From Saxidomus purpurata (lineage: Eukaryota > Mollusca > Bivalvia > Venerida > Veneridae), in the NCBI GenBank assembly GCA_022818135.1, contig JAFMSR010000018.1, forward strand, positions 3,081,077 to 3,145,076: a stretch of DNA of 64,000 bases. Reading direction: 5' to 3'. The notes beneath the pieces are model-generated. The model worked only from the letters and a program-made list of their open reading frames with translations, was not told the DNA's origin and did not search any database. The translations under genes were made by a program, and so were the position numbers. Below are positions 11,291 to 25,260 of this stretch, piece after piece. Positions within the stretch are counted from its first letter, which is position 1, and each line of letters begins with the position of its first letter.

Positions 11291-14200
11291 AAAAATAAAA
11301 ATGAAAATTAACTAGGTTTTCAGTGTTAATTTCATTGTCGGAAAATGGCAGAAGTTTTTAGGAATATCACGATCTTTACCGCATTACCAGAATCTGTAAC
11401 GAATTTCACAAAACAGAAATTTTGATACAAAAGATATATTATGCCGACGGATGTTTGTCGAACCCACTGATATCAATGAAAGAATGGAGTGTGACAAAGT
11501 GAGCCGCTATTGTAGAAAACATGACAAGCTCACTACAGGCGGTCTCTACAACGAGGAAATTGTGCCATAGGTATTTGTGTTATTTAATAATCATCAAGGA
11601 CAATAAAGCATTCTGTTTAAGGGTCTTTGACTGATGCATTAAGCCCAGTGTTATTATCTTCTTCTGTATTAGGTAAGTTCTTTATCTACGATATCAACTG
11701 ACCATGATAAAATTGAATAATTATATTGGTCAGCAGTCGTTATGTATAGTAAATAGATAATGTCTGCTCCCTGATCGATCTACTGTGACAATATAAATAC
11801 TGACAACGGAAGGTATATGTATTTGGCAGACACTGCACAGGATTGGCGTGGTTATTAGTTTATAAATTTACGAAGTTTTCTTTGACAGAAATAAAGCTTT
11901 ATGACAAATAAACCTTTTTATTATTCTTCCATGAAATTCTCAGCCTTTTGATAGGTCATCGATCTGTAATAAGAAATTGATATTAACGGGCTAGGCATGT
12001 CATATATATTTTAAATTTCCCTTCTTTGAACGCTACGTCAGACATATTCGATGCATGTTGAGTTTTCCAACACACAAAGACTATTTCAGTTCTACTGACA
12101 CCTCAGCTACAAATGACTAGAAATACAAGTCATGTTTCAAAAACTCCTCTGCAAACGATATGATCCGAATTATCATATATAGTATATATAGTTAAAATTA
12201 AATGAAAGTTTCTTTCATTGAAATTCTCCTTACCTGCTCATTTCCGACGTCATCTTGTGATGTCATTTAGTGCCAGTGAGGCACGATGTGTGTATTCAAT
12301 TGGACCAGCAGGTGAATGAAATCTAAGAAATGAATTTAATCTTTCTGTCTAAGATAATGAAGGGTAATAAAGTAATTATTTGGTTTTGACGTGTGGATAT
12401 ATTACTTGCCTCGATATACTATCACCCTCGCCTAAATAAATGCAATAAATTTGCTAATTACTGTATAATACCTAGAAATGTAACCTGTACCTACACCTAT
12501 AATAGTAGCGTTACAGACTTATTTTGATGCTTTGCTTGTTACAAACTGTTAGTCAAAGACGGACGTTGCTACATCTCCTTCGGTGAAAAATATCTGTCAC
12601 AGTAACTACTTGATTCACATATAATATGTCTATGAGCCATCAACAAAATAAGTAAATTATCGAAATCAACTATTCCTATAGTTGATGCCCGTAGACGTGA
12701 GAAAGATTGACATAGAAATGGCATTAGAAATCAATGAAAAAAATGAAATGCATCTGTCAATTTGTTATAATATTATGCAGAAATGATCTAGAATAGCCCA
12801 CAAGATTGGAAGCCATTTATAAGTGAGCATAAAACTCAATATAGCAGACACTCTTTCTAAACTAATTCATGCTAGTATTCAATTCAAATGTTATTTAAAA
12901 TAGCTTTTTATTCCATTTGTATAATTACAATTTACCGCTTAAGCGTCTATATACGATATACATTGCATGTGTCTTTATCATTATATTTCATTTTAGACAC
13001 ACAAAGTCCTACTTTATTGGTAGATTTTATTAGAATTATTTTATATCACGTTTTTGAAAAAAAGTTTAGTTATGTTCTAGCAGATACTATGATAGTACTT
13101 TCATAAATGTGCAACTGTCGCTACAACGAAATTTGACAATAAACTCAGCAAATTTATTTCCTTTTAAATTTTTACAAAACTATAGGGTGCTCTCGTATAA
13201 CTAACTAAGATTGCTGCATTCTCATTTTGAAAGCTGTCATATGTTCTGACCAGGATGAATACCGGAAGATATAATGAATACAGAAGTCGCTCTAAGGAAT
13301 ACTTTGTGAACAGCGGATTGTGCAAACAAACACTTCAAATAATAGACAATTTAGCATATTGTTAAAAATGCTGTGTAAAAGATAAGAATGGCTTTTTTAT
13401 CATAACATGGTGTGCTTTTTCTATTTTACATCAGTCGTAAATTTCAGTTCTTATAACCTTTATTTGCTCTGCACAATGACTGCTCCCTCAACTTGCTCTG
13501 GCTTTTAAGTGATCAGCTATAGATCTCGAAAATGCAACTAACATTTAATTTACGTCAAACCTTTAAATCTTCCAATTATTCTTCAAAAATTTGTAATTTT
13601 ATGAAAGGTTAATTGCATTAAACTATGCATTATTATTATATGATATAAATATAAATTGGTAACAATCATGTTATTAGTAATTTCAATCTTTGATAATATC
13701 TAATATCAAATAACATACAACGTAGATGTATTGCAATTTCACGTAATAAAACAAGCAAATTCAACTATAAAATGGACGTTTATGGCATGCAATTTCTTTT
13801 AAATTGGTCCACGTTAAACTTTAATATCTTTCCCCTTATGGCTCATTTATGGATATTATATTTAAAGTATCTTTAAAAAAACGATGTGCCTTAAATAAAT
13901 AAGAGTTACCACAGGGAAAAACTACAGTGTAATATGAAAACAGCAGTTATTGTATCTTTTTTTAAAAATTATATCAGATTATATTTAAACGGGCCTCTGT
14001 TTCAGACTCACAATGCAGTCATAATATTTTGATATGCATGCTGGCCATGCCATGTAGAACAAACCAGATAATCCTTCTTCTTCATACAGTTTGCTGGTAT
14101 CAGAAAAACATGTAGTTGATGATGGGAGTGGTGGGCGTCGCGCTTTTAAACCTTATATGGTTGGGCTTCAGTAATTAGGTAGTCTGATTCAATATTATTA

Positions 14201-16999
14201 GGGCATTGTAGTCGTATATATGTAGGTTGAACGCATAATATTTGAAATTGAAAATTTCATAACTTACACGTTGTTAGTCATTAGACAATATTTAATATGA
14301 ACGTCAAATATGACATGTCCCATGAACATTTCTCTTACAGTTTTGTTGAAAAAAACACAGTTACTTGAATGGGCTCAGAAGATAACCAGTTCACATGATT
14401 GAAAAATATGTGTAATACTCATTAAGAAGGCAATGGTAACGTTTGAGGTAAAATTCTTTTGAGTATGTCGTAAGTACCAATGCAAAAGTAAAATAAATAA
14501 TTTTTGACATGAACAGTTCAAATTCTCGATTAAATTTGAGATTTCACATCACTTTATCGTTTGCTTTCTGCTCCTTATTATGTTGATTTAAAAATTGGGT
14601 TAACTTTTTACAAACTTGATATTCCGGTTAAAACTGGTCTGTGGTTGTACAAAAGAATGGTTAAATTTTACCAAGAATAGATTTGGGGTAAATTCAACCC
14701 AGGTAATATTGGCTTGTTAAATATTAAACCAGATTTCAATACAACTGCTTTTGATTTAACGACCCAGACAATGACGCAGAATTGATAGACAGACGGACGT
14801 ATGTTAAATAACCCATATGACCTGGGTTAAATCCACAGTATATCGATTTGGAAGACATCAGAAGTTACACGTGCCTCAGCCCATCTAGTGGTAAATGGGT
14901 ATATTTGTACCAGTAGTTTAATTGCCAGCTTTCTCTTACTATCATGGATGGAGCCTCGAGAACGATTCACAGAAGATAAAATAACTTGGAGTATAACCGA
15001 TGTTAAATAGATAAAAGTAAAATAAAAATAGAAACCCTGACTATACTCTTCTTTTACTGAAATTCGAACAAAATATTCAGAACAGTCTCCAGTCGTAAGT
15101 AATCAATTTCGGACATGAGTGTTCGAACATTTCGTTATAAAACAGTACGTTAGAAAGCACTTTACTTCGGACGAAGGGAGACTTCCAATTACCATTTCAG
15201 ACAGCCTGCTTTAGCATACAACCTCATCTTTTATACTCCATCAAATATCAGCGACTTAATTAGTTGACTTTATTTGTCTTCATTGCCTGCTGGCAGGCGA
15301 GGATATCAAAAGTTCTTCTAATTAGATTGTTTGCTTGTTTCAAGTTTTCAATTAACACCTAGTTACAAACGTCGATTGAATTTTCTAAGACAATTATGTT
15401 TTGCAATTTCTTCTTTGCTAATTAAACGCGGCTAAGCTAAAGCATTTATAATTGGCCTTCTCAACGAAAATGCAATAAAATGAAGTTTTATTTTTTGATA
15501 ACTTTATTTCTTCTCTGCAAAGCAATTCATCTCATAGTATACTCAACAGGTTTAGAAACGCAAAAGTGGCAAAATATTTATTTTACGTTATCGTGTTTCA
15601 AATGTATTCAAATTTCATACACAACAAAAACAATAAAATGATTTTTGTAAAACTTTCATAATTGATCGCAAAACTGCTTAAATAGTAATAAAACAGCGTC
15701 TTCAAATAAAGATGTCACGGATCTTTCCGATGTAAAATTTGATCTATTATCAGAATTGCGGTGTTATTTTGCAATTTGTATGTTTATCAAGGTGATAAAT
15801 TTAAACACTTAATCAAAATTTCCAAATTTATTAAAATACATACTCGGAGCCATCGTATTGGGGCAAATAGCAGTATTTTGAATAAGTTGAATATACTGTT
15901 GATGGCTCCGTGAATCCTGTACTGGAATTTTTATAAATTCTACTTTAATAATAAACATGTTAAATATTTCTAAAATAGTAGTACTGGCAGTAATAGTTGA
16001 AGTAATAGAACTATGGAAACGGAAATTCGTTCCATCCCTTGTATAAAAATGTCCACTTGCACAGTCCAGTGTAAATTTGATAAGTTACGTTGTTTTAACC
16101 ATTGTATGGAGAATGGACCAACGAGTAATTACCAACTGTCTTACGCTTGAGTGGCTCGAAACAATGACCCTAAATTAGTATTTGTTACATAAGAACAAAT
16201 CAATAACTTTAACGACTCGGCCCCGGAGGTCAGTCACAACACAGACACCCCATTGGTATGGACACAGACCCCTATTGACAGGCCCAAACCCCCCTTATTC
16301 GGCATTATTTTATCATCACAATACATGTAGGGTCATACAGTAATCGTACATAATAAGGATGTTATCCGAGCATGTTCTAAAAATTCATAAATTCGCTAAT
16401 CAAGTGTCTGAGAGTCACGATATTCATATTATGTAGCAACAGATAAGACATCAAATTGAATTGCTAAACTACTTTTTAGTGGTAAATGGCGGAATTTTAC
16501 ATCTCGAAAAATAACCATTATACGATATAAGACACCCAGAAGTTTGTAGTAATATCTATACCACTCAATTTTGATAGATCTATTAGATAAAATAGACCAA
16601 TTGTCTAAATGTTCTACATAGTTGTATATGAAACAAAAACCAAACTTTGTTCTAGACAATAATGCAATATAAGTTGAACAAAATTAGTTAAGATATGCCT
16701 TTGTGCAGAGCAATACTTTTAAAAGATCAGAACAACGCCTCGTGGATAACCGAGCGGATAACAAAGTCCTCTGTGTGATGTTTTTAAAATTCCAGTTCCT
16801 GAATTACTTCCAGCTTTCTTAATTTCCTTTGGTTTACAAGTTCTTTTATTGGTGCTTATTATTTCACAAAATGCAGTAGTTGATCACTACTTTTCTGATA
16901 TGTTCTAAAACTTCTGAAGCTGTTCAGAAACTACAGATCTGATTAATCTTATTAGTTTATGAGTAAGTACAATAAAATGTTAGAAATATATACCGTGTT

Positions 17000-17230
17000 T
17001 GTTAAAGTTTGTAATATTGGGCAATTATTCATACACAGTTGACACTGGAATTTTGCTGTTCCCTAGACTTGCTCATATGTTTGGGCAGTGCGAAAACGTT
17101 CTTCGAGTGACTGAATATCCCTGATAAAACAAAATGAATGTGCGTACTGACCCATATCCGCACTGGCTGCAAACGAAGAATCGTTTACCGCGAACAGGGA
17201 CAGGGAAAGTCTTAGTGGTTACCTAGAGTA
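17000..17230. other. Junction between unit A and a SINE, no gene seen
   Basis: Sequence after the last A/C homology block. Nothing recognisable. Confidence 0.3.
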
Positions 17231-17420
17231 GTCCGCCTCTGTGGTCGAGTGGTTTAGGCCTTGGTTTCAAACCCTGCTACCGACCATGTCTCTTTATGTG
17301 ATAAAGATGACAGTTATCCACGGAGGATAGAGATCTTTACTGGTTCTTCTAATGAACGATGGCTTAGTTAATTGTCTGCCTGTAAAAATGACCAGAATAC
17401 AGTTGAAATGTATGTAAAAC
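17231..17420 (+). mobile_element. tRNA-derived SINE, head plus body
   Basis: The head shows an A-box-like TGGTCGAGTGG and, unusually close behind it, a B-box-like GGTTTCAAACCC. These are the two internal RNA polymerase III promoter boxes of tRNA-type SINEs. The A to B spacing is only about 10 bp, so the anticodon region is probably deleted and the copy is unlikely to be active. The body continues to about 17,420 without a strong tail. Confidence 0.65.
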
Positions 17421-18415
17421 ATATACAACAAGTCCCTAGAGTAGATGATCACTTGCTACTTGCCTTAAGTCACCGCTATTGTTATATACACAAAAGCCTG
17501 ATTTAAAGGCAGTTGAAAACTATATTTGTCATTCTAATATATATCTATTTCCCATTTATGTTTGTGATTTATTAGATAAATATTACCTAAATGTCATACA
17601 TTTCTGTTGTCCCGTTGTGCTTCTTGCATGGTGGCATTACTCAATATTGAGACTGCTAGAGGGCTTTTTTTACCCATAGGGATTCTCATACATCTCCGTT
17701 ATTCCAATGTGCTCCCAACCTATATGCGTTGCTCCTTTGTTCTTCTAGTTTTTTTCTATATGGTTTTAGTTTCCGTTTGTCATTCTGATAAACTGGTGTT
17801 CCCAGTTGTAATGGTGTTCCCAGTTGTAACTCTGGTATATCGCTGTTGTTCTAATTCCTTAGATCACAACTATAGTTTCACACAGAATGCCAGTTGCAAA
17901 GACAAGTAGCAGGTACATTACAAGGAGACAGACTTCTAAATGGACATAATTCTACACAATTCTTGTAGAATAATAGTATTTCAATTAAGATTAAGTATAT
18001 AAAGTTAAGAAGATCAAAATGTATCTAAATGCAGAATACACGTGTTGACATACTGCAGATTTAATCACCCTAACTTAACTGTAAACAAACAAACATTTCA
18101 AAGGATGATTTTCAAGAGTTCGAAATAATTCCTCTTACTTTGGATTAAGACTATGCCTGTTAATTGTAAAACCTTTAATAAGTTTTTTCAAGACTTTCAA
18201 AATTTAATAATTTCTTTTAAGTCATCACAAAACTCCTTGATTTGCTGGAAATTGTGCCAACATGGAGCAGAAAAAAATAGAATTTGTGCATGCTTAGATT
18301 TGCAGTACATGTAGATGAAAGAGATGGGTAGCTAGATTCCATAGTAAAAGTTCCTGTAAAGCTTTATCTTTATGTAGTAAGAGATCGCTAAATGTCACAG
18401 GATGAAAAAAAATGT
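17421..18415. other. Non-genic sequence between two SINE heads
   Basis: Two overlapping plus-strand frames (17,479-17,679 and 17,607-17,909) are the longest here. They are hydrophobic, Cys-rich and low in information, and match no family. A direct repeat (GGTGTTCCCAGTTGTAA twice, about 17,793-17,830) is present. No gene is supported. Confidence 0.4.
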
Positions 18416-18515
18416 GTACCTCGGCTAGGGCTCGAACCCTGGACCATTTGCTTACAGGACGAACGTTTGTTTGTGTATTTGGTTACAGTCAGCTCTACTG
18501 AGTGAGCTTTGCCTT
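18416..18515 (-). mobile_element. tRNA-derived SINE head, minus strand
   Basis: Read on the minus strand it has an A-box-like GCTCACTCAGTAGAGCTGAC and, about 60 bp on, a B-box GGGTTCGAGCCC followed by TAGCCGAGG, as in a tRNA acceptor side. The spacing is longer than in a normal tRNA and no clean cloverleaf with matching acceptor stem could be drawn, so I call it a SINE or tRNA pseudogene. Confidence 0.6.
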
Positions 18516-19154
18516 GGGAAACCCACTCTTAAAACTCTCCTCCATATAAAATGTGTACCACTCAATCATTTTTACTTCATGTAACAGAAGTATCTACCCA
18601 ATGTCTTCATAAATACAAGACATGATAGCTTTCGTGCATCGATAACTTAATATTAGCAGAATTTTGGACTCTCGATAATTAAATAAACATGGAAATAGGC
18701 AGGTGGTGCGTTAGAAGTTTCATTTAGTATATAACACATTCAACGTCAATTGTGAAGAAAACACCAGAGAGGAAAGGGTTGTAGTGGAAAGTGTTTTCTG
18801 CAAAATGTTTCTAAATGTCAGTAACTGCAACACAAAATAACACATCTAACACACCTAACTTAGTTGGAGGGTTTACACAAATCAAGAGTTACATGTAAAT
18901 TTTAGACAACACCAGAACCTGTCGGTCACCATCACTCACATAAACCTAAGTCTGAGAAAAGGTGAGTTAGCGTACAGTCTGCATGACAGCGCAAACGAAT
19001 TTCATAAATGTTCTCACAGATTGTCTGGAATCTCTTGTTAAATGAAGTTTCTATCAGTCGTTCATCTTTCCTTTTTGTCATAAGCGACATTTATTTTGAT
19101 TTATGGGCATAATATAACAAACGAGAAAGTTCAAGGCGATGAAATAACAAACAG

Positions 19155-19190
19155 ACGAGCTTTACGAGCTTTACGAGCTTTACGAGCTTT
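19155..19190 (+). repeat. 9-bp tandem repeat, four copies, only in X
   Basis: ACGAGCTTT is repeated four times. X' has a single copy at the same point (about 36,179), so the expansion followed the duplication. Confidence 0.9.
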
Positions 19191-20833
19191 GCTCACAGTT
19201 CCTGAAGCAGCCTAAGTCTGAGAAAGCCTCAGTGAAAAAACATAAATATGTTCTGTATGCACTTAGTATAAATGCTTCAACTGTGGTACAGGGGGACATG
19301 CTAGAGAATGATTATGTTGATGCCATGGGCTAAATGTCATGACCATGACTTTATAACAAGTAGTCACATATGTCACCTATATGGCGCTATATGTTAAGCA
19401 TTTTTGCATTATCCCAAGGAAATTGACGCTAGAAACATACTAAGTCTATTAAAATCATTAATTATCGGATGAACTTTTGAAAAGGTTGGAGTTAACAGCT
19501 GCAATTATACATTTTGTTACACTGTTGACAAAGAATACTGCCTTCAAAATAAAAGTTACCTTGGTGTCGACACGTGGCTTTGCCTTTGCGACCACTGCAA
19601 ATCATGATCAGCCTGTATATCTGAACGGAATGGTCATTATCTCCACTGTTCGCTGTTCACTTAATAATATGCAAAGGGGTGCTGTCAATATTTCTCAATT
19701 TACGATTAAAGAGACTGAGGGTAAATTCAAGCGTTTCAAATTGAAGGAATCATAATAAAATGCAAACTTGGGTTAGTTGTGTTGAGTTGCCAAACAGCTC
19801 GTCTGTTATAATGTTATTAGGGTCTTTCTTGTGAAAAATATCTTACTTATAATTTTAGCTCTATAAATGTCTTTCATTTAGTTTAATTCCTTGTCACAGT
19901 ATGAAGTAAAGTTCACATTTCGTCCTTTAACCTTTAATTCTTACTGTAATGACCCGGGATGAGAACGTTCTTTTGTTGAAAACGGTTAAATTCTTAACAC
20001 TGCTTAAAAGTCAAAAATTTATCTAAAAGCTTTAATGCATATTACCCAAATGCAGTACAATATAACTGATGGTCATTTAATTGATTGTTTCCCTAGATTT
20101 TCTTAAAGTTCTTATGCATGTCACGTAGCCACCTATCTATAAAATCAGTCAAATGCAAGTTGTTTTCTAATTTAGGTCCTTTTCAGGATGTTTTCAATAT
20201 GGAATGTTATTAGATTCAATGGTCGTAATAGAGGGGATTAGTGAATCTTAAAACGAGTCTATGTGCTTCGGAAAGCCATTAAACGATTTTGTATGCGGTA
20301 CTTTGTGCAACATGTGATGTGAATTTAAAGAACAGTTGGACCTGTGTGACTGGTCACCTAGTTGAAAAAACACATGCCTTTAACAGAAAGGTATGGACAA
20401 GTAGGCAATGTCGTTCTGGTTGGTACTCGAGTACATTTATATTACCGGTACCCAAACCACAAAAATATTTAACATATCAAAAGACGTTTGAAATTTCAAA
20501 TAAGATTATGTGACACGATACACCTAAGTCAGACTGAGGTTAATAGTTGCGGACTGGTGACAAGTGATATTGACCGAAGACAATATGTACAATTATTGAT
20601 CGTATACGTCATATAGAATAGTGAAATACTTGATAAAATAACCTGACGTCCTCGCAGATCCACACACAGTCCTCCGAGTATACACAGAATAGCCACTAGT
20701 GTTAGATTTAAAGTCATCGGTTTTACTGTATGTACGTACATTAACGTTATTACAAATACTGATATACCTATACTAAGCAACCAGTCAATGGTAGGTTAAA
20801 GAGTGGTGCAGGTGATGCAATTTAAGGTGACTT

Positions 20834-20919
20834 CTTATGCAGGTTCTGCAATATACTTACTGTTTTTACAGGGAAACTTATGCAGGTTCCGCAATATACT
20901 AACTGTTTTTACAGGGAAA
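20834..20919 (+). repeat. 43-bp tandem duplication, only in X
   Basis: A 43-bp unit starting CTTATGCAGGTTCTGCAATA occurs twice, with two or three substitutions between copies. X' carries one copy near 38,365-38,410. Confidence 0.85.
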
Positions 20920-23900
20920 CAGTTACTGCTACATTTTCTTTGCAAGAAAGGCATATCTTATACAGAAGAAATAACGGAAGGTTCAGTGCGTGATGTCATG
21001 CGAAATTGTCATTCGTATGATGCTTTTAATTGAAGCAATTTACAGTGGAAGAGATTGATCTTATAGACGCTTTTGTGCATTACCTCTCTTAAACGTATGC
21101 AATCTGATGCTAATGTTATGATTTTACACCGTTAAAGCGCTATCACATTCGTCACTTTAAATGTACGAATAAATTGTCATTCTTAAATTTTTCTTATTCT
21201 AAATACATAAAATAACACACTGATACATTTTGCAACTGTTCAGTTGACATTTCTCCCACAGTAGGCTCAGCGAAGAAAACTCACAAAGTTGATGACTGAG
21301 TAATAACCATTGAACATATCTTACATAACTCACTTGTGCCCGCGGACAATACATTAAGTACCTGGGTACAATTCAGTGAAAGATACACACTGAACATAAA
21401 GACTATCTTGCTAACCTTTGCCTACTTATATTTTACATGGTCTTGTTTAGTTTCAATTTTAGCATTATTAGTTATTGTTCAAAGAAATTAAATTAATAAT
21501 CAATTAGAGAAACATTACAAATCTTGATTAAACTGCACGGTTTGTGTATGTACTGAACGTTTATGCTGAATCATATGCTGCATGTACATGCAGGATAATT
21601 TAAAAATTGTCTCAAGGGACAAACGGTTGGGCGATGGACTCATAAATGTCAAATATACTCACACCTTATGTCAAACTAAATAACCCCAAAACATAAATAA
21701 TAAAATCTTTGGAAGTATTCTAACTTAACCTTAAAGTTTCAGGTATGCATTCCAGTCATTATCGATAAAATCATCGGTTTAAAACATACTGCAGTACCGT
21801 AAACCATTCAATAATCTATGTAGAGTTGTTGTTGTGCAATTAATCGGTAGATGCGATTTATTACAGAAAGCCTCCACATTTATAAATTGTGGTAAAATGA
21901 GGCATTTTCGCCATAGGTTCGTCTTTGAAATTGCATTTATTTCTCACTTTACGTTCATTGAACACATAATCTATGTTTCGAGAATATAATCTGCTAGATG
22001 TAGGGAGTGCCCCTTTAAAAGAATTTGATAAACGTCAAATATAAATTCTTCAAGCACCATACAAAAGGAAGCGTAAATTTATACAATGCACTTCTCAACA
22101 GAAGATATAAAACCATTAATATGGAAATTAAAACGAACACAATGATTAATGGCGAGATGTTCAAGTGGGTGCAATAAAACCTGTTCACTTTCAGTGAAAT
22201 TAGCAGTGATTACGATTACTGGAATTAATAACATTTTACTCTCTAACACAGGTTCCTATATTTCATTTTCGTTTCATAAATGAATTATAATATTAAATGG
22301 ATGAAGCCGTTACTACTTCTAGATTTAGCTTTAGATTTAGGAGAATTTGTTGGCTCCGTTGAAATATTTCGTTATAATTTCATCGAGTGGGCACTAAACG
22401 TGTGCAAAATGACTGTTGGTATTCACGAGTGAAATTATCGTGATATTAAATCAATACAAACACTTTTTTCTGTTTATAAAATGTATAAAACTCTACTTTT
22501 GTCGAGTTTGTTTAAAAAATGGCGGAATCGCGGGAAATGACATCAGAAAGCATAGCAAACACGACCTCATTTCAACGACGTCATCATCGTTTGTTTTCCT
22601 ACATTTATCCGGGTAGAAAAGTTTGATAATTTCAAGTGAATAGATGGTTAATCGGGATATAATCCATCGATATGGTTCGATAAAATACGGAAACACATGA
22701 AATAAGTATATGGCTTTATATATTTTGTTTGACTGTTTAGTCGTAAAATTACAACATTAACACCATTTCTGTGGATATAATAAGGTTTCATACAGAATAC
22801 ATTTCACTGAAAAAAAGCATACGAATGCATTTTTTTTTCTTAGTTAACGGAACTTTGGGGTAATGCTTTCTGTGTGAGAACAAATATATTTGTTTTCTAA
22901 CATGATTTTGATACGTAACATATGAAACAGAAAAAAAAATGTTCTTCCCAAGCAAAAGTTCTTTTTTACAAAAAAGTACAGAAACTTGAATCGTTGGTTG
23001 TAATATGGGACTGGTTGAAAAAGAAGCCATTGAAACAACAATTCATCATATAAGCGATGTTTTTGTGCCCTAATAAAGACCAATAACGTCAGCTAATTGA
23101 GCCGCTGGTATTTGATGGAATACGAATTTTGAGATTTTACTGTACATTTAAGACAAATTTAAATGGCAATTGATTGTATTCAATCGTGCATATTTAAAGT
23201 TGTTTTCTGTGTATCTTAATGTATTCTTAACAGTATTGAATAGGTTTTGCTGACGTCTCTGCACTTTACCCAATGTAAATTATTTCTGATGTATTTTGTT
23301 TCATTACTTGTTAGTAATTGTGTTTCAGATGTGTTTATTCAATGTTGTTTTCAGTGTGCAAGAAGCATACTCAGTTTTCGACATTCGGTAAACAACAGAT
23401 GTGTTATTTTGAGTGATTTATAATGTATTTATGGATAATATGTGAAGACCTAACCAAAACTAGTTTTATATGTGACAACATTTTTCATATACTATAAGCA
23501 GTTAGATTAAGAATAGAGCTTAAATAGGCTTATTCAAATGTGTTTATCAATGCTTTTTCCAATGCGTAGGAAGTAATTTCAGTTTTCAAGTATCTATGAA
23601 TTATTATTTATTATAGATTATTTGAAGACCTAACAAACAATAGTTTAATATGTGACAACATTTTGCATATACATGTACTTTCGTAATATAGCTTAGATGT
23701 CATTATCATCAGTAGACATTTTAATGTCCCTGCCTTGCCTCACGAAAAGTCAGACTGTCAAGACTCAAAATGTCATTGTTTACCAATGTTAAAGATCAGT
23801 TAACTTGCTACATATTCGTTTATTAACTAAGTTATATTCTCGAGCAAAGTTTATTGGCATTAACTAAATCACGAGCTGAAATAAATTGCTTTAAACAAAA

Positions 23901-25061
23901 CTACTCGATTAAACAAAAACAAAATTGGTATAAACTTTATCATACAGTTGGGCTCAAATAAATTAGTATAAACTGGATGACATTATCGAGCTAAATAGAG
24001 GGTTCACACTAAACTGGACAAAGAGTGTAATTCTATAATCTTTAGATACACAACGCTTGATGTGTTTCAATTGTTTTGAATACAGAGCAAATACATATGC
24101 TCTTGAAGTTTCACACTTATGTACAGTCATAATTATCCATCTTGGTCTAAATTATGGCAAACCAAAGCCCTCGAACAAAAGTCGTGTATGTGCTCATATT
24201 TAACTCAAATTCTACATTTTGTCTGAATTCCTCAGTCGTCAGATTATATTTATATCTTATGGAAATGTGTGCTGAAATGTAGAGATGCTGCAATCAGATT
24301 AATGCATTTTGTGGTCATGGGAAATTGGACTGGACCGATAGTATATTTGTCTACCGGACAGCAGGTATGGCAAAATAGGACGTTAACCATTTATTACTCA
24401 ATCAATTTTAAACCTTTCCTTCTTTCACAGACTATTTCACATTTAACAATTTAGTAAGATAATTATCCAATGGAATGAATGTCTGGATTTTATCAGTGAA
24501 TCCATAAATTTCATTTACTAAGATAAGGTTCAAAAGGCGAATTATCTTGGGGAGAAAAAATGGATCGTAACTGGGCAGATAATACTTTATCAAGTTAATG
24601 GAAACTGTATCATTCCAAATAACATTAGCACACTGAGGAGTGGTTTGTATTCCAAAACGATCACGGGGTTAAAAGGAAAAGTAAATCAGTTTCAAATTCA
24701 CATTGATTGAACTGTATTAGAATTATGTATCATTCTTGATACCAAACCCGTTCAGTTTTCTTCATTTATACGAAAACACAGCCACAAAATAAAAATAGGA
24801 ATCATTAGTGACAACTGATAACGGTCTGACAGTGAATATACAGAGCATCGGTATATGTGCAAACGTCAGTTCGCACAAATTTACTGTATAATGTTTAGTC
24901 CATTTTCCAGATGCATTGAGATACAAGGGGTCGAATTTTGTATATACCTTTATATTCCTGCAAGAAATCCGTCATCACGGAACAAGTACATACAAAAATC
25001 ATTCAATATTATGCATACAAGTAAGAGTATTAGTGTGAGCAAGTACCTAAAGGTATATAAT

Positions 25062-25260
25062 AAAAGGGTCATTATCATAGGGATGTTATCCAGATGCCGG
25101 ATTGGCTCTCGTCACGGTCTGGTCATACTCGTGTTTCGCACTCGTGTGATCCGAAAACACAACTCGAGCAAATCTAGCATACTGGATCAAGTTACTATAT
25201 TAATAACACTATTATCTCTGTATTTAACTGGCTTTCTCATTATCAATTTCATAGTCGCAT
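25062..25260. repeat. Palindromic CTCGTG-core element, copy in unit B
   Basis: Outer arms GCCGGATTGGCTC and GAGCAAATCTAGCAT; inner TGGTCATACTCGTG against CACTCGTGTGATCC. Same position relative to flanking blocks as the copies in A and C. Confidence 0.7.

Larger units (their letters stand above)
8535..16990 (+). repeat. Duplication unit A (longest copy)
   Basis: About 8.5 kb that aligns in order with units B and C through many blocks separated by indels. Examples: 8,580-8,760 with 23,070-23,250 and 28,935-29,105; 10,290-10,740 with 24,410-24,870; 11,440-11,880 with 25,330-25,760 and 30,760-31,210; 12,530-12,880 with 26,405-26,760 and 31,745-32,110; 13,730-13,860 with 33,180-33,310; 14,860-15,480 with 26,940-27,420 and 34,020-34,650; 15,780-15,920 with 27,560-27,690; 16,800-16,960 with 34,960-35,110. 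Frames of 60-70 codons in A (10,687-10,884; 11,078-11,281) are not preserved in B or C, so the shared sequence does not look protein-coding. Shared words include ATTGCCTGCTGGCAGGCGAG at about 15,281. Confidence 0.85.
18940..22400 (+). repeat. Duplication segment X (partner of X')
   Basis: Aligns in order with 35,890-39,110. Shared blocks: 19,050-19,160 with 36,075-36,180; 19,250-19,440 with 36,340-36,530; 19,470-19,720 with 36,560-36,830; 20,060-20,320 with 37,190-37,450; 20,560-20,640 with 37,690-37,870 (with an insertion in X'); 20,780-20,960 with 38,320-38,440; 22,030-22,260 with 38,820-39,060. The 92-codon frame at 19,477-19,755 is broken in X' and overlaps a dispersed repeat (ACTGCAAATCATGATCAGCC), so it is not a gene. 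Confidence 0.8.

Noticed and set aside
18416..18515. Functional tRNA gene on the minus strand
   Set aside because: A- and B-boxes are present, but the spacing is too long and no acceptor or anticodon stem fits; better read as a SINE head.
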